A stretch of DNA of 64,000 bases, taken from NCBI GenBank assembly GCA_021796435.1, contig JAJYXM010000016.1, positions 750,625 through 814,624 of the forward strand, written 5' to 3'. Made by a program: the position numbers and the translations under genes. The DNA comes from a bacterium. Lineage in GTDB: Bacteria; Patescibacteriota; Patescibacteriia; 2-12-FULL-60-25. This document shows positions 51,320 through 58,546 of this stretch, one piece after another. The notes below the pieces were generated by a model. The model ran no database searches. It saw only the letters and a list, made by a program, of their open reading frames with translations, and had not been told where the DNA came from. Numbering within the stretch: the first letter of the stretch is position 1; every line of letters starts with the position of its first letter.

Positions 51320-51916
51320 ATGCACAAAAAACTTCAAACACTTTTTATTGTTGGATTAACCGTCTCACTCTTTGGTGCAGGTTGCGGCGGAAATAGCGCA
51401 ACTACTGGCGGACAGACTTCTAACGAACCCGAGCAAAAAGCAGTCAGCGGTAAATCATACGATCCTTGCGATCTGCTGACCGCAGATGATGTGGCGGCGT
51501 ATTTCCCTGGCGAGCAGGTCAAACAAGACAAGCACGACACTACCGCCAACGCCATCGGCCAGAAGATCTGTTTCTACAGTGTGGGCGATACGGACCAGAA
51601 GTTCGCGCAGCTTTCGCTCATCGCGACGGCCGACATGAATGCAGGAATGAAAGCGTCTGGCCAAAATGCAGAGACGCTCTTCAACCAAGAAAAAGACCTT
51701 TTGGACGCCAAAGACCTGACCACCATCAACGGTCTGGGTGATGTAGCCTATTACGGTGGCAGCGGACTAGGTCTGGGGAAGGGGATGAACGTGCTCAAGA
51801 ACTCAAAAGGCGTGAAGTTCAATGTCGTGGTAGGTCTCGGGTTCGGGAATGACGACCAACAAAAACACATCGATATAGAAACGTCGTTGTCCAAGAAGGT
51901 TTTGGAGAGGCTATAA
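51320..51916 (+). CDS. Lipoprotein, paralog of the 54.3 kb lipoprotein
   Basis: The start is set at 51320 (MHKKLQTLFIVGLTVSLFGAGCGG), which gives a clean lipoprotein signal with lipobox FGAGC. The mature domain starts with a Ser/Thr/Gly linker and then YDPCDLLTADDVAAYFPGE...KICFYSVGD...GLGDVAYYGGSGLGL...NVVVGLG. This CDLLT...C...LGDxAY pattern is shared with the lipoprotein at 54296 and resembles DUF3558-type lipoproteins. Two cysteines are probably disulfide-bonded. Function unknown. Confidence 0.85.
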   Translation: MHKKLQTLFIVGLTVSLFGAGCGGNSATTGGQTSNEPEQKAVSGKSYDPCDLLTADDVAAYFPGEQVKQDKHDTTANAIGQKICFYSVGDTDQKFAQLSLIATADMNAGMKASGQNAETLFNQEKDLLDAKDLTTINGLGDVAYYGGSGLGLGKGMNVLKNSKGVKFNVVVGLGFGNDDQQKHIDIETSLSKKVLERL

Positions 51917-51970
51917 CCTAGGTTTATCGTCTTGGCACTTCTTTGTCATCCCGACCATTTTTTTCCTAAT

Positions 51971-52336
51971 GTCATCCCGGCCAAGCGGAGCGCGAGCCGG
52001 GATCTAAATAGACGCAGCTAAATCATTCCAGTCGGGGTTCTCTTTTTCGATTAACTCGAACTTCCACCTTCTGCGCCATCTTTTTAATTGCTTTTCTCGA
52101 GAAATTGCTGATAGTACATCTTCTACAACCTCGTAATAAACAAGTTTAGTTAGTTGATATTTTTCAGTGAAACCAAGAACAATTTTGTTTTTATGTTCCC
52201 AAATACGACGCGCTAAATCGTTTGTCACACCCGTATAAAGCACGCCGCGTTTAGTGTTGGTTAGGATATATACGTAATACTGACGCATATATAATCGCTA
52301 ACATGGGTTGAGATCCCGGGTCAAGCCCGGGATGAC
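51971..52336. mobile_element. Palindromic repeat split by a GIY-YIG gene
   Basis: The left half (51971-52005) begins GTCATCCCGGCCAAGCGGAG and ends AGCCGGGATCT. The right half (52311-52336) is GATCCCGGGTCAAGCCCGGGATGAC with one leading A. The left half is identical to that of the unsplit copy at 52962-53030, and the right half is near-identical. Between the halves is a complete GIY-YIG gene whose stop codon uses the last two bases of the left half. The whole 366 bases look like one mobile unit, with the unsplit copies as short derivatives. A further fragment, TGTCATCCCGACC, lies at 51943. Confidence 0.75.
52004..52288 (-). CDS. GIY-YIG nuclease domain protein
   Basis: A 94-residue single-domain nuclease of the UPF0213/YhbQ-like type. 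Seen: YYVYILTNTKRGVLYTGVTNDLARRIWEHKN (GIY-YIG as YVY...YTG, then the catalytic Arg), the conserved Tyr/Glu in KLVYYEVVEDVLSAISREKQLKRW and the basic RRRWKFELIE end. Such domains make single- or double-strand DNA cuts. The gene fills the middle of a palindromic repeat and ends inside its left half, so it may be the enzyme that moves or maintains the repeat. Confidence 0.92.
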   Translation of the reverse strand: MRQYYVYILTNTKRGVLYTGVTNDLARRIWEHKNKIVLGFTEKYQLTKLVYYEVVEDVLSAISREKQLKRWRRRWKFELIEKENPDWNDLAASI

Positions 52337-52400
52337 AAAAAAGAGATCTGGATCGACCGTGGGTAGGTTGGGCGTCAGATTGTGATTTCCTTCTTATGGA

Positions 52401-53690
52401 CTACACAATAGCCGACTCCCCCGCCAATCTCCCGGTCGCCCAAGCGGATTGCAGATTGAAACCGCCAGTAAAACCGTCGATATCCAAGATCTCCCCGGCC
52501 AGAAAAAGGCCGGGGCAGATTTTTGATTGCATGGTCGAAGGATCGACTTCTTTCAGGTCAACGCCTCCGGCCGTGACGAATTCTTCTCCGGCGGCGCGTG
52601 CGACGGCGTGAAGCACCAACCCCTTCATCGTCTGCGCCAAGCGTTCTGCGTTCTTTTTGCTGCAATCGGCAGCGATCGAATCAGGATTCAGACCAGCAGA
52701 CAGGCAAAGTCGAGGAGCCAGAGATTTGAGCACCAAGGCGCCGATGACGTTACCCAAGCTCTTTTTCGGGTATTTGGTCACATGGAACCAAATACTGTCG
52801 AGAACATCAGCCAGTTTGCGATCAGGGAAGAAATCAATGGAGATGGTGAGCGGCTTTTCCGGCGAAAGCGATTCGAAAGCGACGAGGGATGATAAGGCAA
52901 AGACTGCGGGGCCGCTGATGCCTTTGTGAGTGAAGATGAACGGGCCCTCAACTCTTTTAATGTCATCCCGGCCAAGCGGAGCGCGAGCCGGGATCTGGGA
53001 ATGAGATCCCGGGTCTGCGCCCGGGATGACAAAAAGTACGGCTTTTTCGACGGAAACGCCGGCCAGATCCGCAACCCATTTTTCTTGCGTGAAAAGCGCG
53101 CTCAAGCTCGGCGCGAGCGAGGTGATGGAATGGCCAAGAGATTGGGCAAAAGCATAGCCATCACCGGTAGAACCGGTCTGACGATAGGCTTGTCCGCCAG
53201 TAGTCAGGATGACTTTATCTACGAGCAGGGGAGAATCCTGGTTTTTCAGGGATATGGCGAATCCGTCCTTGTTTTTTTGGACTTGCGTGACTTGTTTCTT
53301 CAACATGACGCGGACGCCGGCTGTCTTGAAAATATTTTTGAAGACATCCATCACATCTTGACCTTCATTCGAGACAGGGAAGACCCGCAGATCCTTTTCG
53401 ACCTTAAGCGGTACGCCATGATCCTCGAACCAGGCATATACAGCTTCCGGAGGGAACTTGTGCATGGCTTTGGTCAGGAATTTGTTGCCTCTAGGATATC
53501 TGGAAAGCACGGTACGGATATCGCGTAAACCTGTCGTCAGATTGCATCGTCCGCCGCCCGAGATGAGCACCTTCTTACCCAAAATATCGTTACGCTCCAG
53601 AATAAGGATTTCGGCGCTCGGGTCTGTTTCATATGCGGCAGCCGCAGCCATGATTCCAGCTGCACCGCCTCCGATGATGGCGATTTTCAT
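52401..53690 (-). CDS. BaiN/HI0933-type flavoprotein with in-frame repeat insertion
   Basis: A NAD(P)/FAD-dependent oxidoreductase of the YhiN/HI0933 family. Seen: MKIAIIGGGAAGIMAA (FAD-binding), KKVLISGGGRCNLTT, ILTTGGQAYRQTGSTGDGYAFA, and the C-terminal GLFLAGEILDIDGFTGGFNLQSAWATGRLAG. The biological substrate is unknown. Residues 221-243 (VIPGADPGSHSQIPARAPLG and RDD) are encoded exactly by the 69-base palindromic repeat at 52962-53030, between LAGVSVEKAVLF and IKRVEGPFIFTHKGISGPAV. The frame stays open on both sides. Confidence 0.93.
   Translation of the reverse strand: MKIAIIGGGAAGIMAAAAAYETDPSAEILILERNDILGKKVLISGGGRCNLTTGLRDIRTVLSRYPRGNKFLTKAMHKFPPEAVYAWFEDHGVPLKVEKDLRVFPVSNEGQDVMDVFKNIFKTAGVRVMLKKQVTQVQKNKDGFAISLKNQDSPLLVDKVILTTGGQAYRQTGSTGDGYAFAQSLGHSITSLAPSLSALFTQEKWVADLAGVSVEKAVLFVIPGADPGSHSQIPARAPLGRDDIKRVEGPFIFTHKGISGPAVFALSSLVAFESLSPEKPLTISIDFFPDRKLADVLDSIWFHVTKYPKKSLGNVIGALVLKSLAPRLCLSAGLNPDSIAADCSKKNAERLAQTMKGLVLHAVARAAGEEFVTAGGVDLKEVDPSTMQSKICPGLFLAGEILDIDGFTGGFNLQSAWATGRLAGESAIV
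52962..53030. repeat. Palindromic repeat copy inside a protein gene
   Basis: A complete 69-base copy: the left unit GTCATCCCGGCCAAGCGGAG..., the spacer GGGAAT, and the right unit GAGATCCCGGGTCTGCGCCCGGGATGAC. It equals 23 codons and keeps the flavoprotein frame intact. Confidence 0.92.
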
Positions 53691-54193
53691 TTGATCTCGA
53701 TTATACCGTAAGAAATGGTTTTGTCCTCTGTCCTGACTTCTACGCTCTCACCCACGGCATGCCCCATCAGCGCAGAACCAAGCGGGGAGCGGTAGGAGAT
53801 GCGGCCACGAGATGGGTCTGATTCCTGTGTCCCGAGAATCTGGTATTCACGTTGAGTACCGTTGACCGAGAGAAGGACTGTCGAACCGATCTGGACCTCA
53901 TTTGATGAACCCGCATCTTGTTCAATGATGATTGCATTCTTGATGCGCTCTTTGATGGAGAAGATCCGACCGTCGATGCGCGCCAACCGTGCCTTTGATT
54001 CCGTGTATTCCGCGTTCTCCGAAAGGTCGCCTTTTTGCAATGCCACGCTCAAATCCTCGACCGCTTGAGGGCGCTGGCGCTTTTCCAGATCCTCAAGGTC
54101 CCTCTTAAGCCTCTCGACCTTGTCTGCCGTCAAATAATTATCCCGTTCTTCCTGGATCTTAAGCGATTGCGAACGGCGTTTGGGGATCTGCAT
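53687..54193 (-). CDS. greA: GreA/GreB-type transcription elongation factor
   Basis: The start is set at 54193 (MQIPKRRSQSLKIQEERDNYL). An N-terminal coiled coil ends in the tip with acidic residues (ALQKGDLSENAEYTESKARLARIDGRIFSIKERI), which reaches the RNA polymerase active site to stimulate cleavage of backtracked RNA. The C-terminal FKBP-like domain holds SVNGTQREYQILGTQESDPSRGRISYRSPLGSALMGHAVGE. The 168 residues are slightly longer than GreA because of a basic N-terminus. It overlaps the flavoprotein gene by 4 bases. Confidence 0.93.
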   Translation of the reverse strand: MQIPKRRSQSLKIQEERDNYLTADKVERLKRDLEDLEKRQRPQAVEDLSVALQKGDLSENAEYTESKARLARIDGRIFSIKERIKNAIIIEQDAGSSNEVQIGSTVLLSVNGTQREYQILGTQESDPSRGRISYRSPLGSALMGHAVGESVEVRTEDKTISYGIIEIK

Positions 54194-54264
54194 ATGTCTG
54201 ACAATATAGCCGCATTCACCTTCCGGAGCAATCTTTTTGAAAAAATACACCATCTATTGCGGCA

Positions 54265-54273
54265 TGCTATAAT
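54265..54273 (+). promoter_or_regulatory. Extended -10 promoter
   Basis: TGC-TATAAT (54265-54273) without a good -35 box. The predicted start is about 54280, giving a short leader to the lipoprotein gene. Confidence 0.6.
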
Positions 54274-54295
54274 CCGAGCGATAAATTCATTCTTA

Positions 54296-54856
54296 ATGCA
54301 GATTATGAAAATAACCTACATATCGGTCGCCGCAATAAGCGGTCTTATTTTATTCGGAGCAGGATGCAGTAATTCGAATAATCCGTCGACAGCAGCTCCC
54401 ACCGGCCAAACGCAGGCAACGGAACAGACGCAGACAGAGATCGCAACGGGTGATGCGCTTCACGCCTGCGATTATCTGACTCCGGAAATCGCGGCACATC
54501 TGATCGGCCCCGTGAAGGAACCAAAAGAGAACAATTCATCACCGACGGTCAGTACATGTACTTATGGCACATCCGGCGACAAGATCGGTGCGGCGACCCT
54601 TCTCATGCGCCGCAGCTTGAGCGACGCCGAAGCTATGACCAACAACACCGGCGCGGAGGCGGAATCCAAAAAAATCTCAGGCGTTGATCCAGTGACCATC
54701 CCTGACTTAGGAGACCATGCTTATTGGGCCGGCGGAAACCTGAACCAACTTAACGTCTTCCGTGGTCGCGACTGGTTCATCATCAGCGCATACTCGAACG
54801 AGTACAACAAAGACAAGGCGATCGAGATAATGAAGGAGATCCTGGCGAAAGACTGA
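54296..54856 (+). CDS. Lipoprotein, paralog of the 51.3 kb lipoprotein
   Basis: It starts at 54296 (MQIMKITYISVAAISGLILFGAGC) or at the Met three codons later. The lipobox is FGAGC. A Ser/Thr/Gln linker is followed by HACDYLTPEIAAHLIGPVKEP...STCTYGTSGD...PDLGDHAYWAGGNLNQLNVFRG. The C-D-Y-L-T, C and LGDHAY positions line up with the lipoprotein at 51320, so they are paralogs of a DUF3558-like type. Terminator directly downstream. Confidence 0.85.
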   Translation: MQIMKITYISVAAISGLILFGAGCSNSNNPSTAAPTGQTQATEQTQTEIATGDALHACDYLTPEIAAHLIGPVKEPKENNSSPTVSTCTYGTSGDKIGAATLLMRRSLSDAEAMTNNTGAEAESKKISGVDPVTIPDLGDHAYWAGGNLNQLNVFRGRDWFIISAYSNEYNKDKAIEIMKEILAKD

Positions 54857-54872
54857 TACAAGGGACTAGACG

Positions 54873-54902
54873 AAACCTCCGGATTTTTCCGGGGGTTTTG
54901 TT
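54873..54902 (+). terminator. Terminator of the lipoprotein gene
   Basis: AAACCTCCGG / CCGGGGGTTT stem with an ATTTTT loop, then TTGTT. Confidence 0.85.
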
Positions 54903-54912
54903 AATCAATCAT

Positions 54913-54941
54913 TTGACAGATAAAAATATCCGTGTTCTACT
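54913..54941 (+). promoter_or_regulatory. Promoter of the candidate RNA
   Basis: Consensus TTGACA (54913-54918), 17-base spacer, TCTACT (54936-54941). Confidence 0.55.
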
Positions 54942-54947
54942 TGATAT

Positions 54948-55110
54948 ATATGAATAACTGGCAGCACTTCTGCACACTTAAGTCCGGTCGCATGATCGAC
55001 CCGGTCTATTTTGTGTTTTCCCGTGCTGTCAGGTCTCTTAATACTGCGTAACGAATAGTATTCAGGCACCAAAACAGCTCGGGAAATAACTTCCGAGCTG
55101 TTTCGTTACC
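54948..55110 (+). ncRNA. Candidate structured noncoding RNA
   Basis: The 331-base gap between two genes holds no credible frame but has a promoter, several stems and a terminator. CTGGCAGCAC (54958-54967) pairs with GTGCTGTCAG (55023-55032) around an inner hairpin CCGGTCG/CGACCCGG (54984-55004). AATACT/AGTATT (55040-55062) forms another stem, and a 10-bp terminator ends it. The long rod with internal loops recalls 6S RNA in general shape, but no known RNA sequence signature is recognised. It may instead be a long leader of the downstream MFS gene ended by an attenuator. Confidence 0.5.
55073..55106 (+). terminator. Terminator of the candidate RNA
   Basis: AACAGCTCGG / CCGAGCTGTT stem with a 10-base loop, then TCGTT. 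Confidence 0.75.
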
Positions 55111-55187
55111 GGCTAGACGGCGCTTAACTTAAGCGGACGCGTGTTTAGTGCACCTTAACAACAGAAGAGTCGAGAGGAGCGTGTGCG

Positions 55188-56402
55188 ATGAAGCCGGAAA
55201 AGTTCTACAGCTTGTTCTTGTTCATGTCGAGTTTCGCCGGATGTTTGGTGGTCGGGATCTATGTCCCATATCTCATCCATCTAGGACTCACCAAGGCCGA
55301 CATCTTCCTCATCAATGCCATCTTCTGGCTGGCGATCTCCTCATCCGAGATCATCACCGGGATGCTGGCGGACGGCAAGAGTCGAGCTTGGTCAGTCAGG
55401 ACGGGGCTTCTGCTTTCAGTTGCAAGTTCCGTCATCTATGCAGGCGCGACATTCGTGCATGCCAAGTGGCAAGTCATGACCATCGCACTGGTCGCAGAGG
55501 TGCTCGAAGGGATCGGCATGTCTTTCATGTCCGGCGCCCAGCAAGCTTGGCTTTCCGATGCCTTGATCAAGCATGGCCATAAGGATAAGGACGAACAGGC
55601 GCGTATCTTCGCCCGCACCGCGAAGTGGGATTCCCTCGGCATGCTGTTGGGAGGATCGCTAAGCTTCATCATCATCAACTATGGATATACCTTCAGCTGG
55701 GCTACGCGAGCCCTAATGATCCTCGCTGCTTGGCTCCTATGCAAGCTGGTGATGAACGGCGACGGAGAACCCGTAGTGAGGACATCCGAGCTGAAGTCCC
55801 TTAGGGATAGTTGGCACAGCATGACTACGAGCCGTAGCCTGCGGTGGGCAGCCGTGGCCGGAATGATCCTGGGATTTGTGCTGACATTCAACCTGACCTG
55901 GGTTCCGCATTTCAATCCTTCCGCCGACGGGATCACCGCGAATAGCCTGCTAACGGCGTTCCTTTGGGCGATGATCAACCTCGGGCTATTCTTCGGCAAC
56001 CGTTTGGTCGAACGCTCAAAGTACCTGCGGCTGAAGCAAACCTTGGCTATCCCCTTAGCGCTGACTCTCGCGGGTTTAGGTCTGGTCCTGCTTGGCTACA
56101 TGCCGAACAGTCTCGTCGCCATACCCTTCATCATCCTGCACGAGATGGGACGCGGCATGTTCCATCCGCTCATGAACGGTTTCATCTACAGCCGCGTAGG
56201 CAGCTCCTTCAAGGCGACTTACGGCTCTCTCCAGTCAATGGTCGCGCGCTTCGGCTTCGCGCTGGTGCTCTTCGCGGGATGGATATTGATGCGTGGCGTC
56301 CATGCCAACATCGGCGACGGCGTCATCTGGCCTACGGCCGGATTGGCGCTCGTCCTCTGCAGCGTTCTTTTGTGGAGCATCAGGCCGCGAACAGAAGCCT
56401 GA
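55188..56402 (+). CDS. MFS transporter, 404 residues
   Basis: Twelve hydrophobic helices in two halves. Seen: the MLADGKSRAWSVRTG loop after helix 2 (MFS motif A position), GIGMSFMSGAQQAWLSDAL in helix 4-5, and a central charged loop (ELKSLRDSWHSMTTSRSLRW). GAGAGGAGCG precedes the ATG. The substrate is unknown. Coding is GC-rich. It is a single-gene unit closed by a strong terminator and preceded by the candidate RNA. Confidence 0.88.
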   Translation: MKPEKFYSLFLFMSSFAGCLVVGIYVPYLIHLGLTKADIFLINAIFWLAISSSEIITGMLADGKSRAWSVRTGLLLSVASSVIYAGATFVHAKWQVMTIALVAEVLEGIGMSFMSGAQQAWLSDALIKHGHKDKDEQARIFARTAKWDSLGMLLGGSLSFIIINYGYTFSWATRALMILAAWLLCKLVMNGDGEPVVRTSELKSLRDSWHSMTTSRSLRWAAVAGMILGFVLTFNLTWVPHFNPSADGITANSLLTAFLWAMINLGLFFGNRLVERSKYLRLKQTLAIPLALTLAGLGLVLLGYMPNSLVAIPFIILHEMGRGMFHPLMNGFIYSRVGSSFKATYGSLQSMVARFGFALVLFAGWILMRGVHANIGDGVIWPTAGLALVLCSVLLWSIRPRTEA

Positions 56403-56419
56403 TCCTCACCTACCTTTTC

Positions 56420-56446
56420 AGCCCTCGTCACAAGACGAGGGCTTCT
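56420..56446 (+). terminator. Terminator of the first MFS gene
   Basis: A perfect 10-bp stem, AGCCCTCGTC / GACGAGGGCT, with an ACAA loop, then TCTGC. Confidence 0.8.
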
Positions 56447-56458
56447 GCATAATAAGTT

Positions 56459-56485
56459 CGCCCTGCGTCATCGTGATGCAGGGCG
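56459..56485 (-). terminator. 3' hairpin of the 56.5-56.9 kb gene
   Basis: CGCCCTGC (56459-56466) / GCAGGGCG (56478-56485). T-poor. It lies 46 bases past the minus-strand stop. Confidence 0.6.
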
Positions 56486-56530
56486 GTTTGTGGAGTGGCG
56501 TCGTTCGGCTCGACCAAAGAGGATCCATCT

Positions 56531-56920
56531 TCAATTCCTCCTGAAAAGCGCGTCGAGACGTATGATCGAAGCCTGAGTCAACGAAGTGGCGTCGACGAGG
56601 CTGTCCTGGAGGTGGCGCAGCAGCTGGCGCATGCCTTCAGCCCATGGAGTTTCGGCCCCTACGCGCCGGCCTTTACGGCTGATTTCCGTCAGGCCGTCAG
56701 GCCTGAAGACGAAGACAGCGTTGATGCAGGCCAGATGCCCGAATGGTTCGAAACAATCGACACGCAGAGATTTTCTGGTGGGTTGTTCTTGGTCCATCTC
56801 GGACTCTTCGAAGCGCATGAGATGCAGGTCTTCGCAGGCGGAAGAAGCGGCCTGCACCATCAGAAGGAGATCCTTGAACCCGCTTATGGTAGTCAAACTT
56901 GGGGGCGCTGTCGTCGTCAT
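56531..56920 (-). CDS. Hypothetical protein, 129 residues
   Basis: The start at 56920 (MTTTAPPSLTTISGFKDLLL) is favoured by GTGAGGTGG just upstream. The frame reaching further would overlap the MFS gene. It is soluble (FKDLLLMVQAASSACEDLHLMRFEESEMDQEQ, then FGHLACINAVFVFRPDGLTEISRKG, then a helical RQLLRHLQDSL). No family is recognised. GC-rich single-gene unit. Confidence 0.55.
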   Translation of the reverse strand: MTTTAPPSLTTISGFKDLLLMVQAASSACEDLHLMRFEESEMDQEQPTRKSLRVDCFEPFGHLACINAVFVFRPDGLTEISRKGRRVGAETPWAEGMRQLLRHLQDSLVDATSLTQASIIRLDALFRRN

Positions 56921-56978
56921 GGTCCACCTCACGGTAAAAAAGGTTCTGACAGAAGAGTGGCAATAAAAACCGAAAAAG

Positions 56979-58187
56979 TCAAAGCTCCCGACTTTGGCGG
57001 GCGCGGATCGCCGGGAGCCAAAGGAAAAGATTAATGACCAAAGCGGCCGGCAGGATGTACATACCAACGGTCAAATCGGAAGTCTTGTCGGAAATCAAGC
57101 CGACCAACCAGATACTGCTGGCGTCTCCCAATAGCCGCCCGATGAAGATCGACAGTCCGATGGCAGTAGCACGAGCGGCGAAAGGCGCGGCGCGCATGAA
57201 GACGAGCGTAATGGGTGACAGGGTCGCGAAGATCGCCATCTCGACAACAGCCATACAGGCGAAGAAGGCTACATCTGAACGCAAGGCTAGAGCCAAAAAA
57301 GCGAAAGGGATGGCGATGAGCGTGAATAAAGTCGATGCCTTAAGATAATTTCCGCTCTGATCGGGACCTTTCCAGTGGTCAGCCACTACGCCGCCGATAA
57401 GCGTGCCGGCGAAACCGGTCAAAGCTAGGATAGAACCAAAGACAGTATTTCCCAAACCAAGAGGATAGCCCAAGACTCGTGAGATATATGTCGGAGCCCA
57501 AAAGGCAAAGCCGCCTAACGCAAAAGTCTGCGCTGCGTAACCCATGACAGTCAACATGAACCTGTGCGATTCCAACAAGGATTTCAGATGATGGACAAAT
57601 ATCTTACTCAATGCGGCTTGAGTGGTTTCGTTGGCCTCCTGAGGGAGCTTCAAGAACAGAGGCACTAAGACGAGTCCGAAGAGCCCAGCCAAAAGAAAGG
57701 CCATCGGCCAGCCGACACGTTCGTCCATGTAACCGGCATAGATGAAACCAAGCGCAGTGCCGATCGGGATAGCCGCGTAAAAAATCGAAAACACTTTGGA
57801 TTTTATCCGAGCAGTAACCAATTCATCCAATAAAGTAGGGCTCATCGAGACAAAGGCAGACTGTGCGACTCCAGCTACGATGCGCAAGACGACAATCAGT
57901 GCGAATAATCTTACATAGCCAGTAGATGCCAAGGATATGCTCCACACGGCAACGGAAAGGGCAAGCAGTCTCACGCGATTGAAGCGTGACATCAGTACGC
58001 CAAAAAAAGGACCTGACAGGATATAACCGTAAAGAAAGGTCGAACCTACGAGGCCGAATGATGCATCGCTCAAGCCGAGATCTCTCTTCATGGAAGGTCC
58101 AACGGCGGAAATGATAGAAACATCAAAATAATTCAGCACGTTAAGTGCCGTCAAAAAGGCGATTGCGACCAAATGACGCTTACGCAT
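56979..58187 (-). CDS. MFS transporter, 402 residues
   Basis: Twelve membrane helices. The N-terminal half (LTALNVLNYFDVSIISAVGPSMKRDLGLSDASFGLVGSTFLYGYILSGPFFGVLMSRFNRVRLLAL) has the typical helix 1-3 region with a motif A-like loop. The pattern resembles Spinster/hexuronate-type members (NYFDVSIIS). The substrate is unknown. It lies one base after the PAS-like gene on the same strand, so the two are probably co-transcribed. AT-richer than the other MFS gene in this window. Confidence 0.9.
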   Translation of the reverse strand: MRKRHLVAIAFLTALNVLNYFDVSIISAVGPSMKRDLGLSDASFGLVGSTFLYGYILSGPFFGVLMSRFNRVRLLALSVAVWSISLASTGYVRLFALIVVLRIVAGVAQSAFVSMSPTLLDELVTARIKSKVFSIFYAAIPIGTALGFIYAGYMDERVGWPMAFLLAGLFGLVLVPLFLKLPQEANETTQAALSKIFVHHLKSLLESHRFMLTVMGYAAQTFALGGFAFWAPTYISRVLGYPLGLGNTVFGSILALTGFAGTLIGGVVADHWKGPDQSGNYLKASTLFTLIAIPFAFLALALRSDVAFFACMAVVEMAIFATLSPITLVFMRAAPFAARATAIGLSIFIGRLLGDASSIWLVGLISDKTSDLTVGMYILPAALVINLFLWLPAIRARQSREL

Positions 58188-58188
58188 G

Positions 58189-58515
58189 TCAGAACTTAAG
58201 TTCGAACTTTCCGTGTAAACCGACGACTAAGCCTGCATCGTTCACCGAACTCTTCTCTAAGCTCAAATAGCCGTACTTTTTTTCTCCGTCTTTTGATATA
58301 ATGGTGACCAGGACACGCTTCACTTCGACGCCACGATAAGCGTTCAAGGCAGATTGAAGGAAAGCTGTCCCGCTTTCACGAGCAATGAAGGAATCAAAAC
58401 GGGGAATGCACTTACGACTGAAGTGTAGCCCCAACAAATCGCAGAGTTCAGGTGCTGCGTGGATCACGAATCCGTGAGCATCCAGATCGAACCGATAGAC
58501 ATTATCTTTAGGCAT
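58189..58515 (-). CDS. PAS-like small protein, 108 residues
   Basis: The start is set at 58515 (MPKDNVYRFDLDAHGFVIHA). A TATTAT -10 box lies 7-8 bases upstream, suggesting a leaderless message. The sequence follows a PAS fold: VYRFDLDAHGFVIHAAPELCDLLGL, then FDSFIARESGTAFLQSALNAYRG, then VKRVLVTIISKDGEKKYGYLSLEKS and GLVVGLHGKF. No output domain is attached, so it may bind a ligand or act as an adaptor. It is immediately followed by the MFS gene, which could be its regulatory partner. Confidence 0.6.
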   Translation of the reverse strand: MPKDNVYRFDLDAHGFVIHAAPELCDLLGLHFSRKCIPRFDSFIARESGTAFLQSALNAYRGVEVKRVLVTIISKDGEKKYGYLSLEKSSVNDAGLVVGLHGKFELKF

Positions 58516-58546
58516 AGCGATATAATACCACTTGCACATTGTCCGT

